DNA from: an uncultured Bacteroidales bacterium
GTDB taxonomy: Bacteria > Bacteroidota > Bacteroidia > Bacteroidales > P3
NCBI GenBank assembly: GCA_905235855.1
Contig: CAJONE010000015.1
Location: 1-32,427 of the forward strand
Reading direction: 5' to 3'
DNA: 32,427 nucleotides
Below are positions 26,323-32,427 of this stretch, piece after piece (position 1 is the first letter of the stretch; the number at the start of each line of letters is the position of its first letter). The notes beneath the pieces were generated by a model that saw only the letters and a program-made list of their open reading frames with translations, ran no database searches and was not told where the DNA came from. The translations under genes were made by a program, and so were the position numbers.

Positions 26323-26547
26323 ATGAAGAAAATCGTTTTGGCATTAGCCGCTATCGCAATGGTAGGATTGTTCACCACCTCATGCAACAAGAAATGCACC
26401 TGCAAAACCTATGCTTTAGGCGTTGTTGTAAGCACTCAGGAAGACATCGAAATTGAGAGTGGCAAGAAATGCAAAGACATGGGAACAATCTACTCCGACG
26501 ATGAGGGTAACAACAAGACAGGTGTTGAATGCAGAACCGACTGGTAA
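26323..26547 (+). CDS. Cys-rich mini-lipoprotein, paralogue 1
   Basis: 74 residues. A lipoprotein signal peptide ends FTTSC with lipid-bearing C21; the mature part has four further Cys (C25, C27, C50, C70) in the pattern CxxxCxC ... KKCxDM ... GVEC, enough for two disulfides or a metal site. No known family recognised. Residues after C21 are N-K-K rather than acidic, so a surface-export signal of the Bacteroidota type is not evident and a periplasm-facing location is more likely (inference). First of three paralogues on this strand. Confidence 0.82.
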   Translation: MKKIVLALAAIAMVGLFTTSCNKKCTCKTYALGVVVSTQEDIEIESGKKCKDMGTIYSDDEGNNKTGVECRTDW

Positions 26548-26573
26548 GCCAAACTTTGTACTGTAACAAATAA

Positions 26574-26606
26574 TTGGGGTTGCCGAAAACCAAATAGAGT
26601 AGGCAT
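26574..26606 (+). promoter_or_regulatory. Leader RNA structure, copy 2
   Basis: TTGG (26574-26577) pairs with CCAA (26590-26593) and GCC (26582-26584) with GGC (26602-26604). The layout matches copy 1, with the first stem changed on both sides (A-T to T-A). No promoter of the TAnnTTTG type precedes it, so it is likely read through from the first gene. Confidence 0.5.
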
Positions 26607-26626
26607 AATAAACAAATCAAACAATT

Positions 26627-26866
26627 ATGAAAAAAGTTCTCTTTTCTTTGGCCGTAGTGGCAATCGCTGCCGCTTTCACCTCATGCAACAAAAACTGCGA
26701 CTGCACCACCTATCTTGGTGATGAAGGCACAACAACCGAAGTGAAATTGGACGATCTGAAGACCGCTTTCGCCCAGTATGCCGAAAATACTGAAATCAAA
26801 AAATGCAGCGACCTCAACAACGTAACAACCCTTGAAGGCTTGAAATACGGTGTTGTCTGCAAATAA
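26627..26866 (+). CDS. Cys-rich mini-lipoprotein, paralogue 2
   Basis: 79 residues. Signal peptide ending FTSC (C20), then C24, C26, C60 and C78 with the same spacing logic as paralogue 1 (CNKNCDC, KKCSDL, GVVC). A short acidic helix-like stretch (about 38-58) separates the Cys groups. It starts 79 bp after paralogue 1, with its own copy of the leader element, which suggests that leader and gene were duplicated together. Confidence 0.82.
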   Translation: MKKVLFSLAVVAIAAAFTSCNKNCDCTTYLGDEGTTTEVKLDDLKTAFAQYAENTEIKKCSDLNNVTTLEGLKYGVVCK

Positions 26867-26895
26867 GTGCTGACAGTATTTCTTTAACTAAAATG

Positions 26896-26925
26896 GCGGC
26901 TGCCAGAGTGCAGCCGCTTTTTTTT
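26896..26925 (+). terminator. Rho-independent terminator between lipoprotein paralogues 2 and 3
   Basis: GCGGCTGC (26896-26903), loop CAGAGT, GCAGCCGC (26910-26917), then eight T. A perfect 8-bp GC-rich stem, strong for plus-strand transcripts. Confidence 0.9.
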
Positions 26926-26945
26926 ACACTTTCAAAAAAAACATC

Positions 26946-27173
26946 ATGAAAAAGACACTTATTTTTCTTTCCACAGTGGCATTGGCCGCAGTCATGTCAT
27001 CATGCTCAAAAACCTGCCATTGTACAAACCATTTCGCAGGCGAAACCATGACAATGGACTACACCCTTAAAGAGCTACAGGAAGATTATCCGAACGAAAA
27101 CATACAGAAATGCAGCGACCTCGACCTCACTGGTGAGAACGCGGGTATTCGGGTTGGCATGGAATGCAAATAG
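26946..27173 (+). CDS. Cys-rich mini-lipoprotein, paralogue 3
   Basis: 75 residues. Signal peptide ending MSSC (C20); C24, C26, C56 and C74 repeat the trio's pattern (CSKTCHC, QKCSDL, GMEC). It begins 20 bp after the T-run of the preceding terminator and has neither the repeated leader nor a clear promoter, so it would be expressed by read-through or from an atypical promoter. Confidence 0.8.
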   Translation: MKKTLIFLSTVALAAVMSSCSKTCHCTNHFAGETMTMDYTLKELQEDYPNENIQKCSDLDLTGENAGIRVGMECK

Positions 27174-27187
27174 AAGCCTATGGGAGA

Positions 27188-27237
27188 CATAAAAGTTTGA
27201 GCAGGCTGCCTAATGGTAGCCTGCTCAAACTTTTATG
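27188..27237. terminator. Bidirectional terminator, 23-bp stem
   Basis: CATAAAAGTTTGAGCAGGCT (27188-27207) is perfectly complementary to 27218-27237; with the inner GCC/GGT pairs the stem is 23 bp around a TAAT loop. A-run and T-run flank the GC core, so it can end both the lipoprotein transcript (+) and the propeller-gene transcript (-). Confidence 0.85.
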
Positions 27238-27255
27238 TTTACAGTAATATACAAT

Positions 27256-28731
27256 TTATTTCAGGTTGAACTGAAGCGACTTTTCGCCTTTGACGGTGCG
27301 GATATACAGTGTATAGGATGCCTTGGGCATCTTGGCGATAGTGATTTTAGCGCCGTTCTTATAATTTGGAAGCGTGCGAACCGACTCGCCTTTGGCGTTT
27401 ACAAACTCCACTTCGGCAGTCGGGCTTTCGAGAGAAATGGTTATGTAGCCCTCGGCAAGGTAAGGTGTGACTACGACTTTCTCCTTCGAACTGCCTTTTG
27501 CAACAAGGCCGGAGGAGACGGTGAAGTCTTTTACAAAAAGAAAACCGTTCAGCCCATTGAACATATGGCTTGCGGGTTCGACAGTAGCGTCTGTGGCAAG
27601 TGTTATTTCGCCGCTGGCATCGGGCGGGAGTTCGAAATAGTACAGCCCGTCGGCATCGGTGACGGCGGTTCTGCCGCCACACCTGACCGTGAGGCCTGCA
27701 ACCGACTTGCCCTTGTCGTCGACCACACGGCCCTTTACGCCATAGCCGTCGAAGCGTACAAGACCGCCGCCCTGCGAGCCGAACCATTTGCAGCCCTTCC
27801 GGTCGATTGTCATGCAGCGCACTTGTGCGTTGGGGAGTTTAGAGTTTTTTGCGTTGTAGACATGCCACTTGTCCTTGCCGTTAAACACAGCCACCCCCTT
27901 GTTTGTTGTCATCCAGATGGCGCCGCGGGCATCGATGCAGATAGCATTGATCTGGTTGTCGGGAAGCGGTGAGTTTTTTGTGTCGTAAAGCTGCCAGCCA
28001 GTGCCGTCGAAACGGCACAGGCCTGCAATAGTGCCAATCCACTTCACATCCTTGCGGTCGATGGCTATAGCCGGCACATTGCCTATAGGCAGTTTCGAGT
28101 TGGCCGTGGTGTAGGATGTCCAGGTTGAGCCGTCGAATTTCGACACGCCTTCGTTGGTAGCCACCCACTTGGCATTGTCCTTGTCGATGGCAATGTCCAT
28201 AATGAAGTCGCTCTTAAGGCCACCCTGGTCGGCAGTGTATTTCTTCCAAATGTCACCCTCGATGCGCACCAGGCCGCTCAAGGTGACACCAATCCACACC
28301 ACTCCTTCACGGTCGACAGCGATATCGCGAATAAGCGACATGTTGTACTTGTTCAACTCCTTGGTGTGCTCGGTCCAGTGGGTACCGTTGAATTCGAACA
28401 CCCCGTAGTCGTCGGTTCCAATCCAGAGCACTCCACGTCGGTCGATGGCTATACAGTTGATAAACTGGTCTTTAAGTTTTTGGTTAAACATGGAATAGTC
28501 GGTCCATGTGCGGCCCGAAAGACGGCAGAGCCCCAACGTGGTGCCCACCCATACGGCCCCTTTCGAGTCTGACGCCACCGCCATGATGTCGTCGCCGACG
28601 ATTTCGGAGTTTTTCAACGTGTAGGCGGACCAACTTTGTGCTCGTGCAAAAGACATCGATACAATGAGCAGGATTATGAGCGGCAAGCGTTTCAATTTGC
28701 GACTATCGGACTTTCGGTTATCGACATTCAA
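27256..28731 (-). CDS. Secreted seven-repeat propeller protein with T9SS sorting domain
   Basis: 491 residues. Signal peptide about 1-32 (basic start, then LPLIILLIVSMSFARAQ). Seven repeats of the two-component-regulator propeller type follow, each ending I-A-x-D-x-x-G-x-x-W-x-G-T (for example CIAIDRRGVLWIGT), enough for one closed seven-bladed propeller at about 45-335. Next is a carboxypeptidase-regulatory-like domain (about 340-385, GVKGRVVDDKGKSVAG), then a C-terminal region from about 420 resembling a T9SS sorting domain (ASYTLYIRTVKGEKSLQFNL). Unlike hybrid two-component sensors, it has no membrane anchor, kinase or DNA-binding part; probably exported to the surface or medium. The ligand is unknown. 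It starts 6 bp after the neighbouring gene. Confidence 0.88.
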   Translation of the reverse strand: MNVDNRKSDSRKLKRLPLIILLIVSMSFARAQSWSAYTLKNSEIVGDDIMAVASDSKGAVWVGTTLGLCRLSGRTWTDYSMFNQKLKDQFINCIAIDRRGVLWIGTDDYGVFEFNGTHWTEHTKELNKYNMSLIRDIAVDREGVVWIGVTLSGLVRIEGDIWKKYTADQGGLKSDFIMDIAIDKDNAKWVATNEGVSKFDGSTWTSYTTANSKLPIGNVPAIAIDRKDVKWIGTIAGLCRFDGTGWQLYDTKNSPLPDNQINAICIDARGAIWMTTNKGVAVFNGKDKWHVYNAKNSKLPNAQVRCMTIDRKGCKWFGSQGGGLVRFDGYGVKGRVVDDKGKSVAGLTVRCGGRTAVTDADGLYYFELPPDASGEITLATDATVEPASHMFNGLNGFLFVKDFTVSSGLVAKGSSKEKVVVTPYLAEGYITISLESPTAEVEFVNAKGESVRTLPNYKNGAKITIAKMPKASYTLYIRTVKGEKSLQFNLK

Positions 28732-28737
28732 TTGGGT

Positions 28738-30003
28738 TCAAGTTTTGTGTTTTTCCTTCTTAGCGGCAGGGAAAAGGATGTTATTCAAAATCAACCTGTA
28801 GCCGGGCGAGTTAGGATAGAGCGACAAGTCGGTGGGAGGGTCGCCCACATAGTGGCGGTAGTCCTCTGGGTCGTGGCCGCCGAGGAAAGTCCATGTGCCT
28901 TTTCCGTATTCGCCGTGGAGGTAGCGCACCTCGCCCAGTTCCTTGTTCTCGGCGAGTATGACGGCAGAAGTTTTTACAGTCTCCTTGCGAAAGGCCGTTG
29001 TCTGCCCCATAAAGCCGTGGATTATGCGCGTGTGGTTCTGCGTCAGCATTGTTGGCACCCAGTCCCACTTGGCCGAGAACTCGAAAAGGGTGAAGAAGTC
29101 GGTTTTCTCGTTCACGACCCGTCCGCGCGCCTGCTGGTCGATATCGATGGTCGAGATCTCGTATTCGGCGGGGTTAGTGCTGATGCGGAAATCCTTGAAG
29201 GCAAAGGTCTTCGTGTAGTCCAAGTGGTTTTGGGCATCGGGTTGTATGGGGTCGCCGTCGAACATGACGTCGCAGATGTCGACATTCTCGGCGGACAGCG
29301 CCACATCGTAGCTGTCGGGGGCCGAGCACATCGCGAACAGGAATCCTCCGCCAGCCACAAAGTCGCGTATTTTGTGGGAGACGGCCAGTTTCAGTTGCGA
29401 AACTTTGGCGAAGCCGAGTTTCCGGGCCATTGCCTCCTGGGTCTTCACATCTTCGATATACCATTGCTGCGAGCGATAATTGCCCCAAAACTTGCCATAC
29501 TGCCCTGTGAAGTCCTCATGGTGTAGGTGGAGCCAGTCATACTTGGGCAAGACACCTGCTATCACCTCCTCGTCGTATACGATGTCGTATGGTATTTCCG
29601 AATAGGTAAGCACCAGCGTCACGGCATCGTCCCACGGCAGTTTGTTCTTGGGTGAGTATACAGCAATCTTGGGGGCTTTTTGAAGGCGAATCGCATCCAT
29701 GTTGACCGACGGCTCGGCAATCTGCGCAAGAATGTTGGCCGACTGCCCGTCGGCGATGGCCTCGTACGAGATGCCGCGCAGTCGGCACTCCTTCTCCAGC
29801 GCGTCGGCATGCTTCATCATAAACGATCCACCACGGTAGTTGAGCAGCCACGTAACCTCCACCTCTCGTTCCAGCGCCCAATAGGCGACCCCGTAGGCCT
29901 TCAGGTGGTTGCGCTGCGACGCGTCCATCGGCAGCAGGATATAGGTGGCCCTCGCGCCCGCCGTCCATAAAAGCAGCACTATTATCAAGATAAATTTCCG
30001 CAT
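28738..30003 (-). CDS. Secreted 'asparagine synthetase B'-like protein of unknown function
   Basis: 421 residues from ATG 30003, with signal peptide MRKFILIIVLLLWTAGARA. The mature part begins TYILLPMDASQRNHLKAYG, the mark of a conserved Bacteroidota family often labelled 'asparagine synthetase B', although the synthetase and N-terminal glutaminase domains of AsnB are not present. The segment HKIRDFVAGGGFLFAMCSAPDS looks like the nucleophile-elbow region of a ThuA/class I glutamine-amidotransferase-like fold. Function not established. The in-frame extension upstream to 30057 reaches toward the tRNA terminator and is unlikely. Probably one operon with the propeller gene. Confidence 0.8.
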   Translation of the reverse strand: MRKFILIIVLLLWTAGARATYILLPMDASQRNHLKAYGVAYWALEREVEVTWLLNYRGGSFMMKHADALEKECRLRGISYEAIADGQSANILAQIAEPSVNMDAIRLQKAPKIAVYSPKNKLPWDDAVTLVLTYSEIPYDIVYDEEVIAGVLPKYDWLHLHHEDFTGQYGKFWGNYRSQQWYIEDVKTQEAMARKLGFAKVSQLKLAVSHKIRDFVAGGGFLFAMCSAPDSYDVALSAENVDICDVMFDGDPIQPDAQNHLDYTKTFAFKDFRISTNPAEYEISTIDIDQQARGRVVNEKTDFFTLFEFSAKWDWVPTMLTQNHTRIIHGFMGQTTAFRKETVKTSAVILAENKELGEVRYLHGEYGKGTWTFLGGHDPEDYRHYVGDPPTDLSLYPNSPGYRLILNNILFPAAKKEKHKT

Positions 30004-30046
30004 ACAGATACAATAACGCCAGCAGGCAAACTTTATTATAAAGGCA

Positions 30047-30074
30047 CAGGATGCCACCCAACGGAGGCATCCTG
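30047..30074 (-). terminator. Hairpin after tRNA-Leu, probable terminator
   Basis: CAGGATGCC (30047-30055) and GGCATCCTG (30066-30074) form a perfect 9-bp stem with a 10-nt loop. On the minus strand it follows the tRNA by 5 nt, but the downstream U-tract is poor (TGTGCCTTTAT), so the call is moderate. Confidence 0.55.
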
Positions 30075-30079
30075 CAAAG

Positions 30080-30161
30080 TGCGGATAAACGGACTCGAAC
30101 CGTTACGGCTTTCGCCACTAGATCCTAAGTCTAGCGCGGCTACCAATTACGCCATATCCGC
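30080..30161 (-). tRNA. tRNA-Leu (TAG)
   Basis: 82-nt class II cloverleaf on the minus strand. Acceptor GCGGATA pairs with TATCCGC, discriminator A. Anticodon stem-loop CTAGA-CTTAGGA-TCTAG has anticodon TAG; a variable arm follows (TGGCGAAAGCCGT), and the T-arm is ACGGTTCGAGTCCGT. CCA not encoded. Confidence 0.96.
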
Positions 30162-30187
30162 ATTTATGCAAACTGCAAAAGCGGCTG

Positions 30188-30195
30188 CAAAGGTA
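30188..30195 (-). promoter_or_regulatory. -7 box for tRNA-Leu
   Basis: TACCTTTG on the minus strand, 26 bp before the tRNA 5' end. No TTG at normal spacing is seen; it may be spaced short (TTTG 11 bp upstream). Confidence 0.55.
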
Positions 30196-30225
30196 AACAT
30201 TTTTTTCAAATTGCGCCGTTATTTG

Positions 30226-30233
30226 TAAATTTG
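30226..30233 (+). promoter_or_regulatory. -7 box for the SMR exporter gene
   Basis: TAAATTTG on the plus strand. Transcription would begin near 30239, which favours ATG 30256 over ATG 30244 as the translation start. The -33 region is unclear. Confidence 0.5.
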
Positions 30234-30255
30234 CATCCGCATAATGCAGTATGCT

Positions 30256-30579
30256 ATGAACTGGATTGTACTGATATTTGCAGGGTTGTGCGAGGTGTGT
30301 TTCACCTTTTGCTTAGGACGCTCAAAGGGGCTCGATGGCCTACAGTGGTGGCTATGGATTGGTGGTTTTGTGTTTTTCTACGTGCTCAGCATGGTGCTGC
30401 TGATGAAAGCCACACGCACCATCCCTATCGGCACAGCCTATCCCGTATGGACTGGCATCGGCGCGGTGGGATCAGTGCTTATGGGCATATTCATATTCCA
30501 CGAACCCGCCACCTTTTGGCGCCTTTTTTTCATCACCACACTGATTGCCTCGATTGTAGGCCTCAAGTCGTTCTCTTGA
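30256..30579 (+). CDS. SMR-family exporter, SugE/Gdx type
   Basis: 107 residues with four membrane segments. The essential glutamate is E13 in GLCEV, and the later segment IPIGTAYPVWTGIGAVGSVL with the HEPATFWRLFFI end is characteristic of the SugE/Gdx branch of small multidrug resistance proteins, which export guanidinium and some quaternary ammonium compounds in exchange for protons. Functional as a homodimer (no second SMR gene nearby). No guanidine riboswitch is recognisable in the very short leader. ATG 30244 would add four residues. Confidence 0.88.
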   Translation: MNWIVLIFAGLCEVCFTFCLGRSKGLDGLQWWLWIGGFVFFYVLSMVLLMKATRTIPIGTAYPVWTGIGAVGSVLMGIFIFHEPATFWRLFFITTLIASIVGLKSFS

Positions 30580-30722
30580 CAATTCAAACCGTAAACCGGG
30601 GCTTTGTTGAGGAATGCAAGTCGGTGACAGTTGCCGATGGCGTATGAAACCACAAAACGATAGGTCGCGCAAAAGCACTATCACAGCCGATTTGTGACAT
30701 TCATTTGTTTTTTTGAGCCGCG

Positions 30723-30787
30723 CTGCGAACAGCCAAACGGGGGCTGATAAGCCCGCTCCGCGGGCGCCCCCGCCGGACTGTTCGCAG
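30723..30787. repeat. GC-rich nested inverted repeat
   Basis: Three nested complementary pairs: CTGCGAACAG / CTGTTCGCAG (30723-30732, 30778-30787), CGGGGGC / GCCCCCG (30738-30744, 30766-30772) and GCCCGC / GCGGGC (30751-30756, 30760-30765). No U-run follows on either strand, so it is not a canonical terminator. It lies in the 244-bp gap between the SMR gene and the FISUMP-like pseudogene; nothing else is seen in that gap. Confidence 0.7.
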
Positions 30788-30823
30788 GGGATGGTGCGGC
30801 GAGGATGGCGGAACGGAAAAAGG

Positions 30824-31454
30824 CTAATTCTGAGAGCGCGAGCACACGGCGCGCACGGATCGCCCGAGGCCGCGGCCGTCGATGCTCACGCCCTGGTAGT
30901 CCGAATAGAAGCGCATGCCCCACGCGTAGTCCGGGTCCGACTCGTTGAGCGACGCAGACCAGTAGTAGCCGTACGAGCCCGCGTGGTAGAGCTCCGAGCC
31001 GTAGCGGAAGCCGGCAGCTGGCAGGAACAGGCTGCTGCCGTTGGGACCCGTGAAACGGCGGCCGTACAAGCCATTTTGCTGTGTCCACTCGCTGCGACAG
31101 TTGTCGAGCAACTCCTGCCATTCGTCGTCGGTCGGCATACGGACATCCCAGCCAAAATTGGCCGTGGCCACATCGTCAGCGGGTTTTAAGACGGGTGAGG
31201 TTGTCGTCAACGCCACAGTCAGCGACATTGCAGTACTTGGTCAGCTTGCCGTGACGGTTTAAAAAAATGTACGTGTCATCGTCGTACATGCCCTTGGGCT
31301 TGTTCTCGCCCCAGGCAAAGTAGTCGCCGAAGTCTTCGGGAGCCACGGCTCCGACATTGCATCTGGCCCACAGCAGGCCGCTCGGCAGACCCAAATCCAC
31401 CCACTTGTGAGAATCCGCGCCATGGGTGTCGGGAGAAAAGCTATTGTTTGTCAT
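30824..31454 (-). pseudogene. FISUMP-like domain protein, broken by a frameshift
   Basis: Two overlapping minus-strand frames make up one protein of about 210 residues. The first (ATG 31454) reads HKWVDLGLPSGLLWARCNVG ... YFAWGENKPKG ... DDNLTRLK and then hits TGA. The second continues ADDVATANFGWDVRMPTDDEWQELL ... TGPNGSSLFLPAAGFRYG ... YYWSASLN ... SVRAVCSRSQN. Removing one A from the A4 run (T4 at 31184-31187 on plus) restores LKPADDVAT, as in intact relatives of the Fibrobacter succinogenes major paralogous (FISUMP) type. It may be a true frameshift, a sequencing/assembly error or programmed slippage. No signal peptide. Base composition is clearly richer in GC than neighbouring genes. Family function unknown. 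Confidence 0.75.
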
Positions 31455-31479
31455 GGCTTATGTTTTTGTTTTCGCTCTG

Positions 31480-31487
31480 CAAAGATA
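31480..31487 (-). promoter_or_regulatory. -7 box for the FISUMP-like gene
   Basis: TATCTTTG on the minus strand, 26 bp before the ATG at 31454. No clear -33 element. Confidence 0.5.
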
Positions 31488-31594
31488 GCATTTAATTTTG
31501 ACGCCACCCCATCCATAAGATTTGCCATAGGGTTACAACTCCGATGGGACGACTGTCGTGAACCTTTAGCGGATGCTGTTTGCGTAACTTTTCG

Positions 31595-31602
31595 TAACTT
31601 TG
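31595..31602 (+). promoter_or_regulatory. -7 box for the AAA-ATPase-like gene
   Basis: TAACTTTG on the plus strand, 26 bp before ATG 31629. It is the second half of a 10-bp-period direct repeat (CGTAACTTT at 31583-31591 and 31593-31601). No TTG at 18-19 bp. Confidence 0.5.
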
Positions 31603-31628
31603 CAGCCGTAAACCCAAACCGCACGGCC

Positions 31629-32427
31629 ATGATACAGCTGCCCAAGACACGCTACCCAATCGGAATTCAGACTTTTTCGGAGATTATAGCCGGAGGCTAC
31701 GTCTATGTTGATAAGACCGACCTCGTGTGGCAACTGGCCCACACGGCCAAGTTCACATTCTTGAGTCGCCCGCGGCGTTTCGGCAAGTCGCTGCTGACCA
31801 CCACGCTGAAGTCCTACTTCGAGGGTCGCCGCGACCTGTTCGAAGGCCTCAAAATCATGCCGCTGGAAACCGAGTGGAAACAATATCCCGTCATCCACCT
31901 CGACATGAGTTTCGCCAAAAACCAGGGCACCGCCGACGCACTCAAAGACTGTCTGAAAGACTCGCTCTACACTTACGGTGAACGCTATGGCATTGACATT
32001 GCCGATGTCAACCCCGGACGCTACCTGCGCAGGGTAATAGAGAAAGCCTACCAAGCCGAACATTCGCAGGTGGTTGTTATCATAGATGAGTACGACGCGC
32101 CGTTGCTCGATGTAATGCACGAGCAGGAACGTCTCTCACCGATGAAAGAGGTCATGCAGGAGTTCTACCAGCCACTCAAGGCCTGCGAGAGCATGATTCG
32201 ATTCTGTTTTCTCACAGGCATAACCAAGTTCAGCCAGTTGAGCATTTTCTCGACACTGAACAACATTATGAACGTGTCGATGATGCCCGAGTTCGCCACC
32301 ATCTGCGGCATCACCGAACAGGAGATGGAGACCCGCATGGCCGACGGCATCGACGTGATAGCCGAGGAATACGAGTGCTCACACGACGAGATGGTGCAAC
32401 GCCTGCGGCTGAAATACGACGGCTACC
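31629..32427 (+). CDS. AAA-ATPase-like protein (DUF1703 type), N-terminal part
   Basis: 266 codons to the right edge. Begins KTRYPIGIQTFSEIIAGGYV then YVDKTDLV, followed by the P-loop FLSRPRRFGKSLL (about residues 38-50) and Walker B VVVIIDEYDAPL (about 140-151), which define the AAA-ATPase-like family that usually carries a C-terminal DUF1703 (PD-(D/E)XK nuclease-like) domain in a protein of about 500-580 residues; that domain would lie outside the window. The family is strongly expanded in Bacteroidales genomes; its role is not established, with mobile-element or defence links proposed by inference only. Confidence 0.88.
   Translation, partial: MIQLPKTRYPIGIQTFSEIIAGGYVYVDKTDLVWQLAHTAKFTFLSRPRRFGKSLLTTTLKSYFEGRRDLFEGLKIMPLETEWKQYPVIHLDMSFAKNQGTADALKDCLKDSLYTYGERYGIDIADVNPGRYLRRVIEKAYQAEHSQVVVIIDEYDAPLLDVMHEQERLSPMKEVMQEFYQPLKACESMIRFCFLTGITKFSQLSIFSTLNNIMNVSMMPEFATICGITEQEMETRMADGIDVIAEEYECSHDEMVQRLRLKYDGY

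Noticed and set aside
27235-27972. Plus-strand frame of 245 codons after the bidirectional terminator
   Set aside because: Antisense to the propeller gene, whose repeats are regular.
28738-30003. True asparagine synthetase
   Set aside because: Secreted protein without the N-terminal Cys glutaminase or the ATP-pyrophosphatase motif; the common label is not supported by the sequence.
30231-30647. Plus-strand frame of 138 codons overlapping the SMR gene
   Set aside because: Out of frame with the SugE/Gdx-type protein, rich in His/Arg, no hydrophobic pattern.
1-32427. CRISPR arrays, insertion sequences, integrases, rRNA genes
   Set aside because: None seen on either strand; the repeats present are short leader or palindromic elements.

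Overview
The window looks like a chromosomal piece of a Bacteroidales bacterium (phylum Bacteroidota). Support comes from several sources: a PorX regulator of the type IX secretion system (T9SS), secreted proteins ending in T9SS sorting domains, lineage-typical families (DUF4293, DUF1599, the secreted 'asparagine synthetase B'-like protein, DoxX/thioredoxin-like fusion), signal peptides ending in A-Q or S-C, and promoters of the TTTG-N18/19-TAnnTTTG type. Genus cannot be fixed from the sequence alone. No phage, insertion sequence or CRISPR array was seen.

Layout. 1-1570 (-) is the N-terminal half of mfd, cut by the left edge. Divergent from it are porX (1750-3297) and a small PlsC-type acyltransferase (3347-3904), which converges on a mannose-1-phosphate guanylyltransferase (3894-4934, -). 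Then come a small membrane protein, tRNA-Asn with its own promoter and terminator, a stand-alone NnrD and a fold-III PLP decarboxylase (all -). From 22574 leftward to 7952 runs one long minus-strand gene chain: DUF4293, tsaE, rsfS, ftsH, cdsA, an RluA-type pseudouridine synthase, and then four tandem C25 (gingipain-family) proteases. Next are DoxX and DUF1599 genes (-), divergent from folP and the diadenylate cyclase gene cdaA (+). A set of three paralogous Cys-rich mini-lipoproteins (+) follows, then a seven-repeat propeller protein and a secreted 'asparagine synthetase B'-like protein (-), tRNA-Leu (-), a SugE/Gdx-type SMR exporter (+), a GC-rich patch with a frameshifted FISUMP-like gene (-), and an AAA-ATPase-like/DUF1703-type gene (+) cut by the right edge.

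Main point of interest: the four C25 proteases (about 790 residues each) align with the lysine-gingipain Kgp rather than Rgp. All four keep the catalytic Asp, His and Cys, with Kgp-identical His-Cys spacing (33), and all keep an Asp at the position of Kgp Asp516 (39 after the Cys), which sets lysine specificity. They lack hemagglutinin/adhesin repeats and end in T9SS sorting domains, one of them degenerate. They sit 7 bp behind a housekeeping gene chain with no promoter that I can see. PorX and the propeller protein with a sorting domain make T9SS export a theme of the window. The second point of interest is the lipoprotein trio: two copies are preceded by a repeated leader (core GCCGAAAACC ... 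ATAGAGTAGGC) that could fold as a small H-type pseudoknot with compensatory changes.
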